From contig JBKPDF010000014.1 of the NCBI GenBank assembly GCA_046727735.1, forward strand, positions 1 through 64,000: a stretch of 64,000 bases of DNA. The letters are read 5' to 3'. A model generated the notes under the pieces. The model saw only the letters and a program-made list of their open reading frames with translations. It had not been told where the DNA came from and did not search any database. Shown here piece by piece: positions 1 through 8,764 of this stretch. This stretch comes from AP-16 sp046727735. GTDB lineage: Bacteria; Pseudomonadota; Alphaproteobacteria; Rhizobiales; Xanthobacteraceae. Position numbers and translations under genes: made by a program. How positions within the stretch are numbered: position 1 is the stretch's first letter; each line of letters begins with the position of its first letter.

Positions 1-792
1 ATGAGGTCGGACCTGCGCATCGGCCGGCTCACCGGCACTTTGCCCATCCTGTATGTGTTTCTGGCTCGCTCTGGCAACACGATCCAGGAGGTCACTCCGG
101 TTCGGCTCGACCCGGAGGGTGCGCTGCATTCGGGCGTTGACCCAGTTCGCGGCAACGCAACGAGCGGCGTGAAGATCGTCTTCACCAGTAGCGACGGCGA
201 GGTGCGGACGCTATATTATTTCAACACGGATCTTTCCAACGACGGCGTCAGAAGCAGTAGATTTCTGAAATTTTGCGAGACGCTGGGGCCTGGAGATAGC
301 CTTATAAAGAGCGCCTCCTATCTCTTGCACTCGAGCGGGTTCTCGATCGTCCGTGATTTTCTGCTCGCCAAAAGCGCTGTGGTCGTGCAGGACGATTCCG
401 GCATTCCGCTCGCCTACTACGATCCCCAGAAGTGGGATCTGCAGTCCTTCGGCCATTATCGCGGCCCGATTGCTACCTTCGGCAGCAGGTATCAGCCGAA
501 ATACGCCGTCTTCTTCAGGAACAGTCGTCCGATGGATTTCGGCGTTGGCTACCGCTGGCGGCCGCACGAGTCGAACCTGTTGCTCGCCGTGAAGACGTCG
601 GCAGATGCAGTACCCGAAACACCAGTGCAACCAAAGGTGAAGTCCGGAGCTGACGCCTCCGAACCCCACTCGCAAATTCACCATTCCGCCCGACGGCGCG
701 CGCCAATTCAGCATTCCGCTGCACGGCAAAGACGGGAATCGGCGAGCCAAGCGCTAACATGGCCCTGGTTTGATTGGTATACCCGTCGTTGA
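1..792 (+). CDS. Conserved hypothetical protein, probably the 3' part of a gene cut by the window edge
   Basis: The frame is open from base 1 to the TGA at 790-792. There is no sequence to the left, so base 1 need not be the true start. I recall the blocks 'YYFNTDLSNDGV' and 'QDDSGIPLAYYDPQKW' from the C-terminal half of longer (about 400 residue) hypothetical proteins of rhizobia, which makes an N-terminal truncation by the window edge likely. Residues 1-200 look like a folded domain. The last 60 residues are a Pro/Gln/Arg/Ser-rich tail of low complexity. No catalytic motif or membrane segment was recognised and the function is unknown. Confidence 0.55.
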   Translation: MRSDLRIGRLTGTLPILYVFLARSGNTIQEVTPVRLDPEGALHSGVDPVRGNATSGVKIVFTSSDGEVRTLYYFNTDLSNDGVRSSRFLKFCETLGPGDSLIKSASYLLHSSGFSIVRDFLLAKSAVVVQDDSGIPLAYYDPQKWDLQSFGHYRGPIATFGSRYQPKYAVFFRNSRPMDFGVGYRWRPHESNLLLAVKTSADAVPETPVQPKVKSGADASEPHSQIHHSARRRAPIQHSAARQRRESASQALTWPWFDWYTRR

Positions 793-1469
793 GGCGCTCT
801 AGGGGTGAGGGCGTGGGCGTGAACCTGATGGCCCACTTTAAAAGGCCGTGGATCGGCGATGTACGGGACGGGTCCTTGAGGGTCGCGTCGGTCGATGGAT
901 GCCGCGTACGGTCGCGCGGCGGGCGCGGCAGGGCGTGCCGCGCGGCATCGGAATTCGGGAAAGCGTGGACGAGCGGGTGTCGCGCGCGGACTCGTGCGCA
1001 TAGGCAGCCGGCGGTTGGATGCGGCTTGGCTTCGATCGCGAGGCACACGTGGCGAGATGAGATGCGTTGCAGATCAAGTACGGAAGGAAATTTTGGTTCG
1101 ACATGACCGATGTATTCGATTCCACTGCCGCGAGCGCCATTGGCTAAAACACTATGGGATGACTATAGAGGGGCAGTGATAACAATCCACGAATGTCCGC
1201 CTCGGGGCCGGAAGCGGACATCTCTCACGTGTCGCCGGATGTCGCCGCACCGCAGTGCCAAAGGCGGCGCGATGTCCGCTTAGGGTCAAAAGCGGTAAGG
1301 CTCGGAACGAGCAAATGTCTTCCGGTGTGCCCCCGAAAGCGGACCCTCCGCGCACTAATGAGTACGCGCTACGCACGCGAGCAGAGCCGTATGCGCATTT
1401 TGCGCCCTCCCAGAGGCGAGACCCGCAAGCGGCGAGGCAGCGACGCAATTGCGCGCGAGGTGAAAACCG
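793..1469. other. Gene-poor stretch
   Basis: No frame here has convincing protein character. Those present are Arg/Ala-rich and overlap in all six frames, as expected from GC-rich non-coding DNA. The right half holds the degenerate palindromes listed separately at 1193-1345. The left half shows nothing I can name. Confidence 0.5.
1193..1345. repeat. Degenerate 'ATGTCCGC...GCGGACAT' palindrome cluster
   Basis: A perfect inverted repeat of ATGTCCGC (1193-1200) and GCGGACAT (1214-1221) is followed by two degraded copies: ATGTCCGCTT at 1272 with AAGCGG at 1290, and 'atgtcttccg...aagcggac' around 1316-1345. The same 'tgtccgctt ... aagcggaca' palindrome is, from memory, a common intergenic element in Bradyrhizobiaceae. 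No role is known to me. Confidence 0.6.
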
Positions 1470-2771
1470 CTAGCTCCCGGCGCTCGCCCGCATCAGCGGA
1501 TCCTCGAGCGGCACGATCATCTCGCTGCCGCGGCCGAAATTGGCGGTCTTGCCGTCGGTCGATTCCTGCCTCGCCTGCTGCCGGCCGAGCGCGACGATCG
1601 TCGGAATATCAGCCTCGGCGATCGGCGCCCGCCGCGTCCTGCGTTTGAGCGCCGCCTCGATGTAGGGCGCTAGCTCCGCCTGTTTTTTCGCGGCGCGCTC
1701 GGCATGACGCCGCTTGAAGCCGGGCAACACCGATTTCGCGAACAGCTCCATGGATTCGCAGATATCCTCGTGCCGGTTCTTGCCGCCCTGCTGCACGAAG
1801 ATCATCTGATCCACCCCCGCCTCCTCGAACTGCCGCAGATGCCGCTCGATCTCCTCGGGCGAGCCGATCGCGCCCGCGCCGCCGCGAGCCACCGGCAGGA
1901 AGTCGCGGGCTTTCTCGTAGTTCTCCCAAATGTTCGTGCGGCCGGGCAGGTGCTCGCCGAAGATGTAATAATGGCCGAGCGCGTAGCCGAAGAAGCGGAA
2001 GCCGTCGAGGCCGCGCCGGCGCGCTTCCTCCGGGTCGGCGTGACAGGAGAAGCCGCCGACCATCGCGATATTGGCGTTGACGCTGTGGCCGATCGGGACA
2101 CAGGCCTCGGACTTGATGATGTCGTAATACTCGCCGACCCATTTGATGGCTTCGGCGGTGTCGATGAACGCGAAGGTGAGCGCGCCGATGCCGTCGCGCG
2201 CCGCCTCGTGGATGGTTTCGCGCCGCGAGGCCGCGACCCAGATCGGCGGATGCGGTTTCTGCACCGGTTTCGGGACCACGTTGCGGCAAGGCATCGAGAA
2301 ATATTTGCCCTGATACCCCGGATAGGGATCCATCACCATCATGTTGGCAGCTTCCCGGGTCGCCTCCTGCCACATCGGCTGCTTGTCCTGGACCGAGATG
2401 CCGAAGCCGCCGAGCTCGGCGAGCGAGGCACTCTCGCCGGTGCCCCATTCCACGCGGCCGTTCGACACGAGATCGAGGGTCGCGATGCGCTCGGCGACGC
2501 GCGCGGGGTGATTGTACGGCGGCGGCATCAGCACGATGCCATGGCCGAGCCGGATGCGTTTGGTGCGTTGCGAGCAGGCGGCGAGAAACACTTCCGGGGC
2601 GGAGGAATGCGCGTATTCCTCGAGAAAATGGTGCTCGACTTCCCAGGCGTACTCGATGCCGAGCTTGTCGGCGAGCTCGACCTGGTCGAGCGCATCCTGG
2701 AACAATTTGAGCTCGGCGCCCTCGGCCCATGGCCGCGGCAGCTGATGCTCGTAGAAAATGCCGAATTGCAT
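1470..2771 (-). CDS. LLM-class flavin-dependent oxidoreductase (bacterial luciferase-like)
   Basis: A cytoplasmic F420/FMN-type TIM-barrel monooxygenase of 433 residues. The N-terminus 'MQFGIFYEHQLPRPW', the 'VEHHFLEEYAHSSAPEVFL' block and 'RIRLGHGIVLMPPPYNHP' are hallmarks of the luciferase-like family. The start is supported by GAGGGG 6 bases before the ATG at 2771. The C-terminal 60 residues are basic and extend beyond the usual barrel. The substrate cannot be read from sequence. It is a single gene; the next gene on the same strand (98 aa hypothetical) lies 94 bases upstream. Family assignment is firm. Confidence 0.9.
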   Translation of the reverse strand: MQFGIFYEHQLPRPWAEGAELKLFQDALDQVELADKLGIEYAWEVEHHFLEEYAHSSAPEVFLAACSQRTKRIRLGHGIVLMPPPYNHPARVAERIATLDLVSNGRVEWGTGESASLAELGGFGISVQDKQPMWQEATREAANMMVMDPYPGYQGKYFSMPCRNVVPKPVQKPHPPIWVAASRRETIHEAARDGIGALTFAFIDTAEAIKWVGEYYDIIKSEACVPIGHSVNANIAMVGGFSCHADPEEARRRGLDGFRFFGYALGHYYIFGEHLPGRTNIWENYEKARDFLPVARGGAGAIGSPEEIERHLRQFEEAGVDQMIFVQQGGKNRHEDICESMELFAKSVLPGFKRRHAERAAKKQAELAPYIEAALKRRTRRAPIAEADIPTIVALGRQQARQESTDGKTANFGRGSEMIVPLEDPLMRASAGS

Positions 2772-2865
2772 CGGATCCCCTCAATCGCGACGTTGCGATG
2801 GTCGGCGTCTCAGCCGTCGCCAAGTCGCCGGCACGCTTCGGGACGCTGTTGTTGCGGCCTTGCCT

Positions 2866-3162
2866 TCAGGCGCGGACACCGGAGAACGGCCAGCTGCCCA
2901 GCGCGCCGGCGCTCATTTGCCCGGATATCTTGTCGCCGTCGACCGTGCCGGTGAACTGCAGCGTCAGCGGCATCGGATTGGTGATGGATATTTTCCAGGA
3001 GACATCGTTGCCGCTCACGCTGCCGTCGAAAATCTCGGTCGAGCCGCCGTCCCCGGACTGCTTGCCGGTGAGCTTTCCGCCCTGCGAGCTCGCGATCAGC
3101 GTCGCCTTGCGCTCGCCCATCGGCGTCTGCATGGTCAAGTTCCAGCTGCCGTCCACGGCCAT
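2866..3162 (-). CDS. Small conserved hypothetical protein (98 aa)
   Basis: A 98-residue protein with alternating Gly-rich and Thr/Ser-rich stretches ('SWNLTMQTPMGERKATLI', 'GNDVSWKISITNPMPLTLQF'). This looks like an all-beta domain of the type often found near oxidoreductases. No signal peptide or metal site is seen. GAGGAG lies 9 bases before the ATG at 3162 and supports the start. It may be cotranscribed with the flavin monooxygenase downstream. Function unknown. Confidence 0.7.
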   Translation of the reverse strand: MAVDGSWNLTMQTPMGERKATLIASSQGGKLTGKQSGDGGSTEIFDGSVSGNDVSWKISITNPMPLTLQFTGTVDGDKISGQMSAGALGSWPFSGVRA

Positions 3163-3366
3163 GACGCGATCTCCTCGATGATCTTTGAATTCGTGCGAAG
3201 TCCCGTTCGCGTTGCAGTCTAGTGGCCCTTGCTGCCCGCAACAAGCGGTCGCGGCCGGCCCGGCTCCCTGCAGAGTCGTAGGGTGGGCCGAGCGGAGCGA
3301 AGCCCCGTTTGTTCAAACACAGGTGGGCACACGCTTCATGCTTTGCCCCACCTAGGATCCGCCGAG

Positions 3367-4305
3367 TCACTTCTCGGTTTCGAACAACCCCGCGACGAAC
3401 TGCTTCTGCATGGCCGCGACCACGATCAGCGGCGGCAGCAGCGCCAGGATCACGGTCGCCATGACGAGGTGCCACTGCGGCTCGAAGTCGGAAGCGCGCG
3501 CCATGCGCTGGATGCCCATGATCACCGTGTAATAGGCGGTGTCCTTGGTCACCAGCAGCGGCCACAAATATTGGTTCCAGCCGTACACGAACGTGACGAC
3601 GAACAGCGCCGCGATGTTGGTGCGCGACATCGGGATCAGGATCGACCACAGGAAGCGCAGCGGGCCTGCGCCGTCGACGCGCGCCGCCTCCATCAGCTCG
3701 TTGGGAACGGTCATGAACACCTGGCGGAACAGGAACGTCGCGGTCGCGCTGGCGATCAGCGGCACCGTGAGGCCGGTATAGGAGTTCAGCAGCCCGAGCG
3801 AAGCCGCGACCTCGTAGGTCGGTAGAATGCGGACCTCGACCGGCAGCATCAGCGTCGCGAAGATGATCCAGAACGCCAGCATCCGGAACGGAAAGCGGAA
3901 GAATACCACGGCGAACGCCGACAGGATCGAGACCGCGATCTTGCCGACCGTGATGGCGAGCGCCACCACGACGCTGTTGACCAACATCGGCCAGATCGGC
4001 GGCAGGCCGTAATTGCGCAAGCCTTCGCTTAACACCTGCCAGTAGTTGGCCACCAAGCGGTCTCCGGGCAGCAGCGGCAGCCCGGTGAGCGTCTGCGACA
4101 AGGTGTGGCTCGAGGCGACGAACGCGAGGTAAATCGGGAATGCCATCAGGGCCGCGCCGAGGATCAGCACCGCATGCGCCACGACGTCGTTCCGCACTTT
4201 GCTGGTCCGCACGAGCCATGCCGGGCGTGCCCGGACCGGCGCGGCCGCTGCCGCATCGGGCGAGGACGGGAGCGGCTGCAGCGGCTTGAGCTCGATCTCG
4301 GTCAC
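3367..4305 (-). CDS. ugpE: Glycerol-3-phosphate-type ABC transporter permease UgpE
   Basis: Inner-membrane permease of 312 residues with about six hydrophobic segments and the EAA loop 'NELMEAARVDGAGPLRFLW', which docks the ATPase. The start is GTG at 4305, preceded by GAGAGAG. It is the last gene of ugpB-ugpA-ugpE on the minus strand, 10 bases after ugpA. The N-terminal 35 residues are an Ala/Pro-rich cytoplasmic extension. By family it imports sn-glycerol-3-phosphate or its diesters together with UgpA, UgpB and an ATPase. No ugpC-like ATPase follows; the next gene is unrelated. Confidence 0.85.
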   Translation of the reverse strand: MTEIELKPLQPLPSSPDAAAAAPVRARPAWLVRTSKVRNDVVAHAVLILGAALMAFPIYLAFVASSHTLSQTLTGLPLLPGDRLVANYWQVLSEGLRNYGLPPIWPMLVNSVVVALAITVGKIAVSILSAFAVVFFRFPFRMLAFWIIFATLMLPVEVRILPTYEVAASLGLLNSYTGLTVPLIASATATFLFRQVFMTVPNELMEAARVDGAGPLRFLWSILIPMSRTNIAALFVVTFVYGWNQYLWPLLVTKDTAYYTVIMGIQRMARASDFEPQWHLVMATVILALLPPLIVVAAMQKQFVAGLFETEK

Positions 4306-4315
4306 CGGCGCTCTC

Positions 4316-5200
4316 TCAGTAATGAATTCTGCGCTCGATATAGCGGAACTGCGCGATCGTCAGCGCGCCGACGATCAGCATCAGCACCACCGATTGCGCA
4401 GCCGAGCCGCCGAGATCCAGGCTCTCGAAGCCGTCGCGGAACACCTTGTAGACCAGCGTCGTCGTCGCGGTGCCAGGCCCGCCGGCGCTTGTCGCATGGA
4501 TGACCGCGAACGTGTCGCAGAACGCGTAGATCAGATTGACGACGGCGAGAAAGAACGTCGTGGGCATCAGCAACGGCAGCACGATCGCGCGAAACCGCGC
4601 CAGCGCGCCCGCGCCGTCGATTTCGGCGGCTTCCAGCAGCGACGGCGGGATGGTCTGGAGCCCGGCGAGGAAGAACAGGAAATTATAGCTCACCTGCTTC
4701 CAGGCCGAGGCGATGATGACCAGCAGCAATGCCTGATTGCCGTTGAGAAAATGGTTCCAGACGATACCCAGCGGCGCGAGCAGCCGCGGCAGCACGCCGA
4801 TCGTCGGATTGAACAGGAACCACCACAGCACGCCGGCGATGGCCGGGGCGATCGCATAGGGCCACACGATCAGCGCGTTGTAGATCGCAGACCCGCGTAC
4901 GGCGCGATCGGCGACCGCCGCAAGCGCCAGCGCCACGCTCATGGACAGCGCCGTGGTCGAGAAGGCGAATACCAGCGTCACGCCGAAGGACGCGAGATAT
5001 CCCGGATCGGCTAGGATGCGCGCGAAATTCGCCAAACCGACGAAACGCTCGGCCAGCCCGAACGCATCCTGCTCGAACAGCGAGCCCTGCAGCGATCGGA
5101 AGCTCGGCCAGACGAAGAACGCGAACGTGATCGCGAGCTGCGGGACGAGGAGGGCGAGCGGGACCAGAATGCCCGGGAAGATGACGCGCTTTTCCTGCAT
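4316..5200 (-). CDS. ugpA: Glycerol-3-phosphate-type ABC transporter permease UgpA
   Basis: Permease of 294 residues. The N-terminal 'FPGILVPLALLVPQLAITF' is the first membrane span, and the EAA motif 'PPSLLEAAEIDGAGALARFR' lies in the cytoplasmic loop. The 'ATSAGGPGTATTTLVYKVFR' block is typical of UgpA and MalF-like sugar permeases. It forms the heterodimeric channel with UgpE. It is 85 bases downstream of ugpB; that gap holds short AT-rich 'tcagtaatcag'-like repeats (about 5217-5275). Confidence 0.87.
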   Translation of the reverse strand: MQEKRVIFPGILVPLALLVPQLAITFAFFVWPSFRSLQGSLFEQDAFGLAERFVGLANFARILADPGYLASFGVTLVFAFSTTALSMSVALALAAVADRAVRGSAIYNALIVWPYAIAPAIAGVLWWFLFNPTIGVLPRLLAPLGIVWNHFLNGNQALLLVIIASAWKQVSYNFLFFLAGLQTIPPSLLEAAEIDGAGALARFRAIVLPLLMPTTFFLAVVNLIYAFCDTFAVIHATSAGGPGTATTTLVYKVFRDGFESLDLGGSAAQSVVLMLIVGALTIAQFRYIERRIHY

Positions 5201-5285
5201 GTGTCAGGTATCAGTTATCAGTAGTCAGTAATCAGGATCCGAGTTACTATTTCTGATCATTGATTAATGACTTCTGTCCCCTGGA

Positions 5286-6596
5286 CTACATATTGGCGCG
5301 CTCGAATTGCCGCAGCAGCTCGTTGCCACGGACTACCGCGCTGTCGAGCGCTTCCTTGGCGGTTTTCTGCCCTTGCAGTGCCGATTCGATCTCCTCCTCG
5401 ATGATGTTTCGAATCTGCACGAAGCTGCCGAGCCTGAGCCCCTTCGAATTTTCGGTCGGAGGGTTGAGCGTCATCTGCTTGATCGCTACGTCCGCGCCCG
5501 GATTCTTGTCGTAATAGCCTTGCTGGCGGGAAAGCTCGTAAGCCGCCTGGGTGATCGGCAGATATCCGGTCTGCTGATGCCACCATGCCTGAACCTCGGG
5601 CTTCGAGAGATAATTGAAGAATTTCGCCACGCCCTTGTAGTCCTCGGCCTTCTGACCCTTGAGCACCCACAAGGTGGCTCCGCCGATGATCGAATTCTGC
5701 GGCGCGCCCTTCACGTCGGGCCAATACGGCAGCATGGTCGTGCCGGCTTCGGCCTTGAGGTTGGTCATGATGCCGAGCCGGGTGGCCGAGGAGGCGAATT
5801 CCATACCGCATTCCTGGGAGATGAATTTCGGATTGGCCGCGGCCGCGCGACCGCCGTAGTCGAACAACTTGGTCTTCTGCCATTCCGCGAGCTGGCCGAT
5901 GTGCTTGACCTGCAACGGCCCATTGATCTTGAGCTCGGTCCCGAGCCCGCCGAAGCCGTTCGCGAGGGTGGCGATCGGGGCGTTGTGCCAAGCCGAAAGG
6001 TTCTCGATCTGGGCCCAGGACGGCCATTCGGTAGTGACGCCGCAGGGCACGCCGGCGGCCACCAGCTTGGCAGCGGCCGTTCCCACCTCCGGCCAAGTTT
6101 TTGGCGGCGTATTCGGATCGAGCCCCGCCTTCTTGAACAAATCCTTGTTGTAATAGAACACCGTGGTGGAGGAATTGAATGGGAACGAGAGCATGTTACC
6201 CTGCGTATCGGTGTAATAGCCGACGACGGCCGGGAGGTAGCTCTTCGGATCGAGCGGCTCGCCGGCGTCCTTCATCAGCTGGTAGACCGGATAGACCGCG
6301 CCGCGCGCTGCCATCATGGTGGCGGTGCCGGCCTCGAAAACCTGAATGATGTGCGGCGGCTGCTTGGCGCGGAACGCGGCAATCGCGCCGGTCATCACCT
6401 CGGTGTAGGTCCCCTTGTAGACGGGAACGACCTTGAAATCCTTCTGCGAATTATTGAAGTCGGTGGCGAGCTTTTCGAGTTTTTCACCGAGCTCGCCGGG
6501 CATGGCGTGCCACCATTGCAGCTCCGTTTGAGCATGCGCCGGCGTGCCCAAACCGATCGCGAACAGCGCCGCGAGCCCTGCAAACCGCCTATACAT
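5286..6596 (-). CDS. ugpB: Glycerol-3-phosphate-type ABC transporter substrate-binding protein UgpB
   Basis: Periplasmic binding protein of 436 residues with a Sec signal peptide (residues 1-22, ending 'GTPAHA'). Close match by eye to UgpB: 'LQWWHAMPGELGEKLEKLA', 'FEAGTATMMAARGAVYPVY', 'PFNSSTTVFYYNKDLFKKAG', 'QNSIIGGATLWVLKG' and 'WWHQQTGYLPITQAAYEL'. GGAGG 7 bases before the ATG fixes the start at 6596. It is the first gene of ugpBAE. Substrate by family is glycerol-3-phosphate or a glycerophosphodiester. Confidence 0.9.
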   Translation of the reverse strand: MYRRFAGLAALFAIGLGTPAHAQTELQWWHAMPGELGEKLEKLATDFNNSQKDFKVVPVYKGTYTEVMTGAIAAFRAKQPPHIIQVFEAGTATMMAARGAVYPVYQLMKDAGEPLDPKSYLPAVVGYYTDTQGNMLSFPFNSSTTVFYYNKDLFKKAGLDPNTPPKTWPEVGTAAAKLVAAGVPCGVTTEWPSWAQIENLSAWHNAPIATLANGFGGLGTELKINGPLQVKHIGQLAEWQKTKLFDYGGRAAAANPKFISQECGMEFASSATRLGIMTNLKAEAGTTMLPYWPDVKGAPQNSIIGGATLWVLKGQKAEDYKGVAKFFNYLSKPEVQAWWHQQTGYLPITQAAYELSRQQGYYDKNPGADVAIKQMTLNPPTENSKGLRLGSFVQIRNIIEEEIESALQGQKTAKEALDSAVVRGNELLRQFERANM

Positions 6597-6764
6597 GCCA
6601 AGACCTCCCCATTGCTTGGATTGTAGTCGCCCTATCCTATACGATGTTGGGATGACGGAAGAAGGACGATCCGGACCACCTTTCCGGCAGGCTTGACCGG
6701 CTCTGCCGGCAATGGCGGCGCGAGAATCGGCTTCCGGTCAGCTCGTGTTTGCGGGAGTGAAGCG

Positions 6765-7145
6765 ATGCCGAGCGTCAAGGAAATGCTCGCGGATGCCAAT
6801 GCCGTCGTGCCGCGGCTCGAGCCGGCGCGTGTACGCGAGATGGCGAGCCGGGACGATGTGCTCGTTCTCGACGTACGCGATGCGCCCGAGCTTGCAGCGA
6901 GCGGCAAGATCAAGGGCGCGGTGCATGTCCCGCGCGGCATGCTGGAATTCCGGGCGGATCCGGAAAGCCCCTATCACAATCCGGCATTGCGGCCCGATCG
7001 GACGGTGCTGGTTTATTGCGCCTCGGGCGGCCGGTCCGCGCTCAGCGGCAAGACCTTGAAAGAACTAGGTTATCCCTCGGTCTATAATGCCGGTGCGTTC
7101 AAGGAGCTGGTAGAGGCCGGCTTGAAGACGGAGCCGGGAAGCTGA
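6765..7145 (+). CDS. Rhodanese-like domain protein
   Basis: A 126-residue single rhodanese domain, cytoplasmic. The start at 6765 is preferred over upstream ATGs because GGGAG lies 8 bases before it and the protein then begins 'MPSVKEMLADANAVVPRL'. The fold landmarks are 'VLVLDVRDAPEL' and 'GAVHVPRGMLEF'. The active-site loop 'VYCASGGRSALSG' carries the catalytic Cys at the expected place, so sulfur (persulfide) transfer is possible. It is divergent from ugpB with 168 bases between. The physiological acceptor is unknown. Confidence 0.9.
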   Translation: MPSVKEMLADANAVVPRLEPARVREMASRDDVLVLDVRDAPELAASGKIKGAVHVPRGMLEFRADPESPYHNPALRPDRTVLVYCASGGRSALSGKTLKELGYPSVYNAGAFKELVEAGLKTEPGS

Positions 7146-7383
7146 TTGGCCGGCGCTGGCCCGTGTTGGCCCGAGCCGGAAACCCCGGAAAGTCCGGAAA
7201 AATCTGCGCAGTAGGCGCGCAAGGTCCGAAACGCTCTAGACGGCGTCCGCCCCGCGGCCGGCTCCTCCTGGGCGCACCTCAACTGTGACGCGGGTCACAA
7301 GTATCGAGGTAGCGCGCGTGCATATTTCGCCGCACACAAAAGAGACCCGAGTCTCGAATCGGGCTCTGCACCGGGGACGTGTC

Positions 7384-7578
7384 ATGACATCTTCGCTGAT
7401 CGGCGCCGACAAGAGCACCCATGCCAAGATCGTGGGAACGGCGCTCGTTGCCGTGCTGTTGTTCGTTGTCGTCGGGTTCTGGGCGCATCTGACCGATGGC
7501 GCGGAGGGGACACCGACCGTCGTGAAGGCGTCGACGCCGACCGCCTACACGCGTCACGACGGAATGGTGGTTCGCTGA
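7384..7578 (+). CDS. Small single-span membrane protein (64 aa)
   Basis: Residues 14-34 ('KIVGTALVAVLLFVVVGFWA') form one transmembrane helix, followed by a short Thr/Ala-rich tail presumably outside. The chosen ATG at 7384 follows 'ggggacgtgtc'. An upstream ATG at 7285 would add an Arg-rich stretch without support. Similar 60-70 residue 'SLIGADxxTHxKIV' proteins are, from memory, common hypotheticals in Bradyrhizobium. Function unknown. Confidence 0.65.
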   Translation: MTSSLIGADKSTHAKIVGTALVAVLLFVVVGFWAHLTDGAEGTPTVVKASTPTAYTRHDGMVVR

Positions 7579-7599
7579 AGCAGTGCCAAAATCCAGCTG

Positions 7600-8601
7600 A
7601 TGAAGCTCGTGCTCTACGGCAGCTTTCCGGCCTCCGAAGCCGGCCGGATTTCTCGCTACCTGACCTCGCGGTGGGAGCTAGCGGCAGTCCTCAACGAGAT
7701 GCCGGCGGAGGAAAAGCGAAAAATCCTCGCCGATGCCGAGGTGATGGTCACGAGCGTCTACCGCTCCCGGGACCCGCCGGCCCCAAAGCTGCGCCTGTTG
7801 CAGTGCTCGAGCACGGGGATCGAGCGCATCGATCGGCACCACCTTCCGCCCGGCTGCGTGCTGTGCAACGTGCATGGCCACGAGATCGCGATCGCCGAGT
7901 ACCTGATCTGCGCGGTGCTCGACTGGGCGATCGGCTATCGCGGGCTCGCCGCCGCATTCGCCGACGGCACCTGGACGCTCGCCGAATGGGTCGAGGGCGA
8001 AAATCACGGCGAGGCATTCGGCAAGACGCTGGCCGTGCTCGGCTTCGGCCGCATCGGGCGCGAGGTCGCGGTCCGCGCCAAGGCGCTGGGCATGCGGGTT
8101 ACGGCGCTCTCGGCTTGGCGCAGCACCCCGCCCGATCCGGCTCTGGTCGATCGCGCCCATGAGATGCGGGACTGGCACGAATTTGCCGCCGGCGCCGATT
8201 ACCTGGTCGTGTGTTGTCCGCTCGATGAGGCGACGCGCGGCATGATCGACGCGACGTGGTTCGCTGTCATGAAGCCGAGCGCGGTGATCATCAACGTCGC
8301 GCGGGGTCCGATCATCGAGGAGGCAGCGTTCTATGCCGCACTGGCCGAGTGGCGCATTCGCGGCGCGACGATCGATGCCTGGTACCGCTACCCGCCGGCA
8401 TCCGGCGAACGGGTGCCGGCCTCGCAATTTGCATTCCACGAGCTGGCCAACGTGGTCATGACGCGGCACGCGTCGGCGCACACCGCGGAGACCTGGGAAC
8501 GCCGGTTCCGGGCCATCGCCGAAAATCTCGAAGCATTCGCCCAGGGGCGGCCGCTCGCGAACCTGATCGTGCCCGCCGAGGCGACGAGTGAGGTTCCGTG
8601 A
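7600..8601 (+). CDS. D-2-hydroxyacid dehydrogenase family protein (NAD-dependent)
   Basis: Cytoplasmic oxidoreductase of 333 residues. The Rossmann motif 'LAVLGFGRIGREVA' sits near residue 147. The catalytic Arg is in 'INVARGPIIEE' with the family Glu downstream, and the catalytic His is in 'VMTRHASAHTAE'. It would reduce or oxidise a 2-keto/2-hydroxy acid with NAD(H). The start at 7600 lies 21 bases after the small membrane-protein gene, so the two may be cotranscribed. Substrate not predictable. Confidence 0.88.
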   Translation: MKLVLYGSFPASEAGRISRYLTSRWELAAVLNEMPAEEKRKILADAEVMVTSVYRSRDPPAPKLRLLQCSSTGIERIDRHHLPPGCVLCNVHGHEIAIAEYLICAVLDWAIGYRGLAAAFADGTWTLAEWVEGENHGEAFGKTLAVLGFGRIGREVAVRAKALGMRVTALSAWRSTPPDPALVDRAHEMRDWHEFAAGADYLVVCCPLDEATRGMIDATWFAVMKPSAVIINVARGPIIEEAAFYAALAEWRIRGATIDAWYRYPPASGERVPASQFAFHELANVVMTRHASAHTAETWERRFRAIAENLEAFAQGRPLANLIVPAEATSEVP

Positions 8602-8764
8602 ACCGTGGAGGGGAGGGAGCGGCGCAACAACAAAGAGTGTGGCCGAATCGCCATTTCTTCGGCACCATCTGGGCAGTATCGGCTGTTTTCTGTTGTGGGA
8701 AGCTGGGAACCATCTACAAAGGACCTGCGTTGTCGTTCGCTCCAGTGGACCCGGGAGCGTGAAC

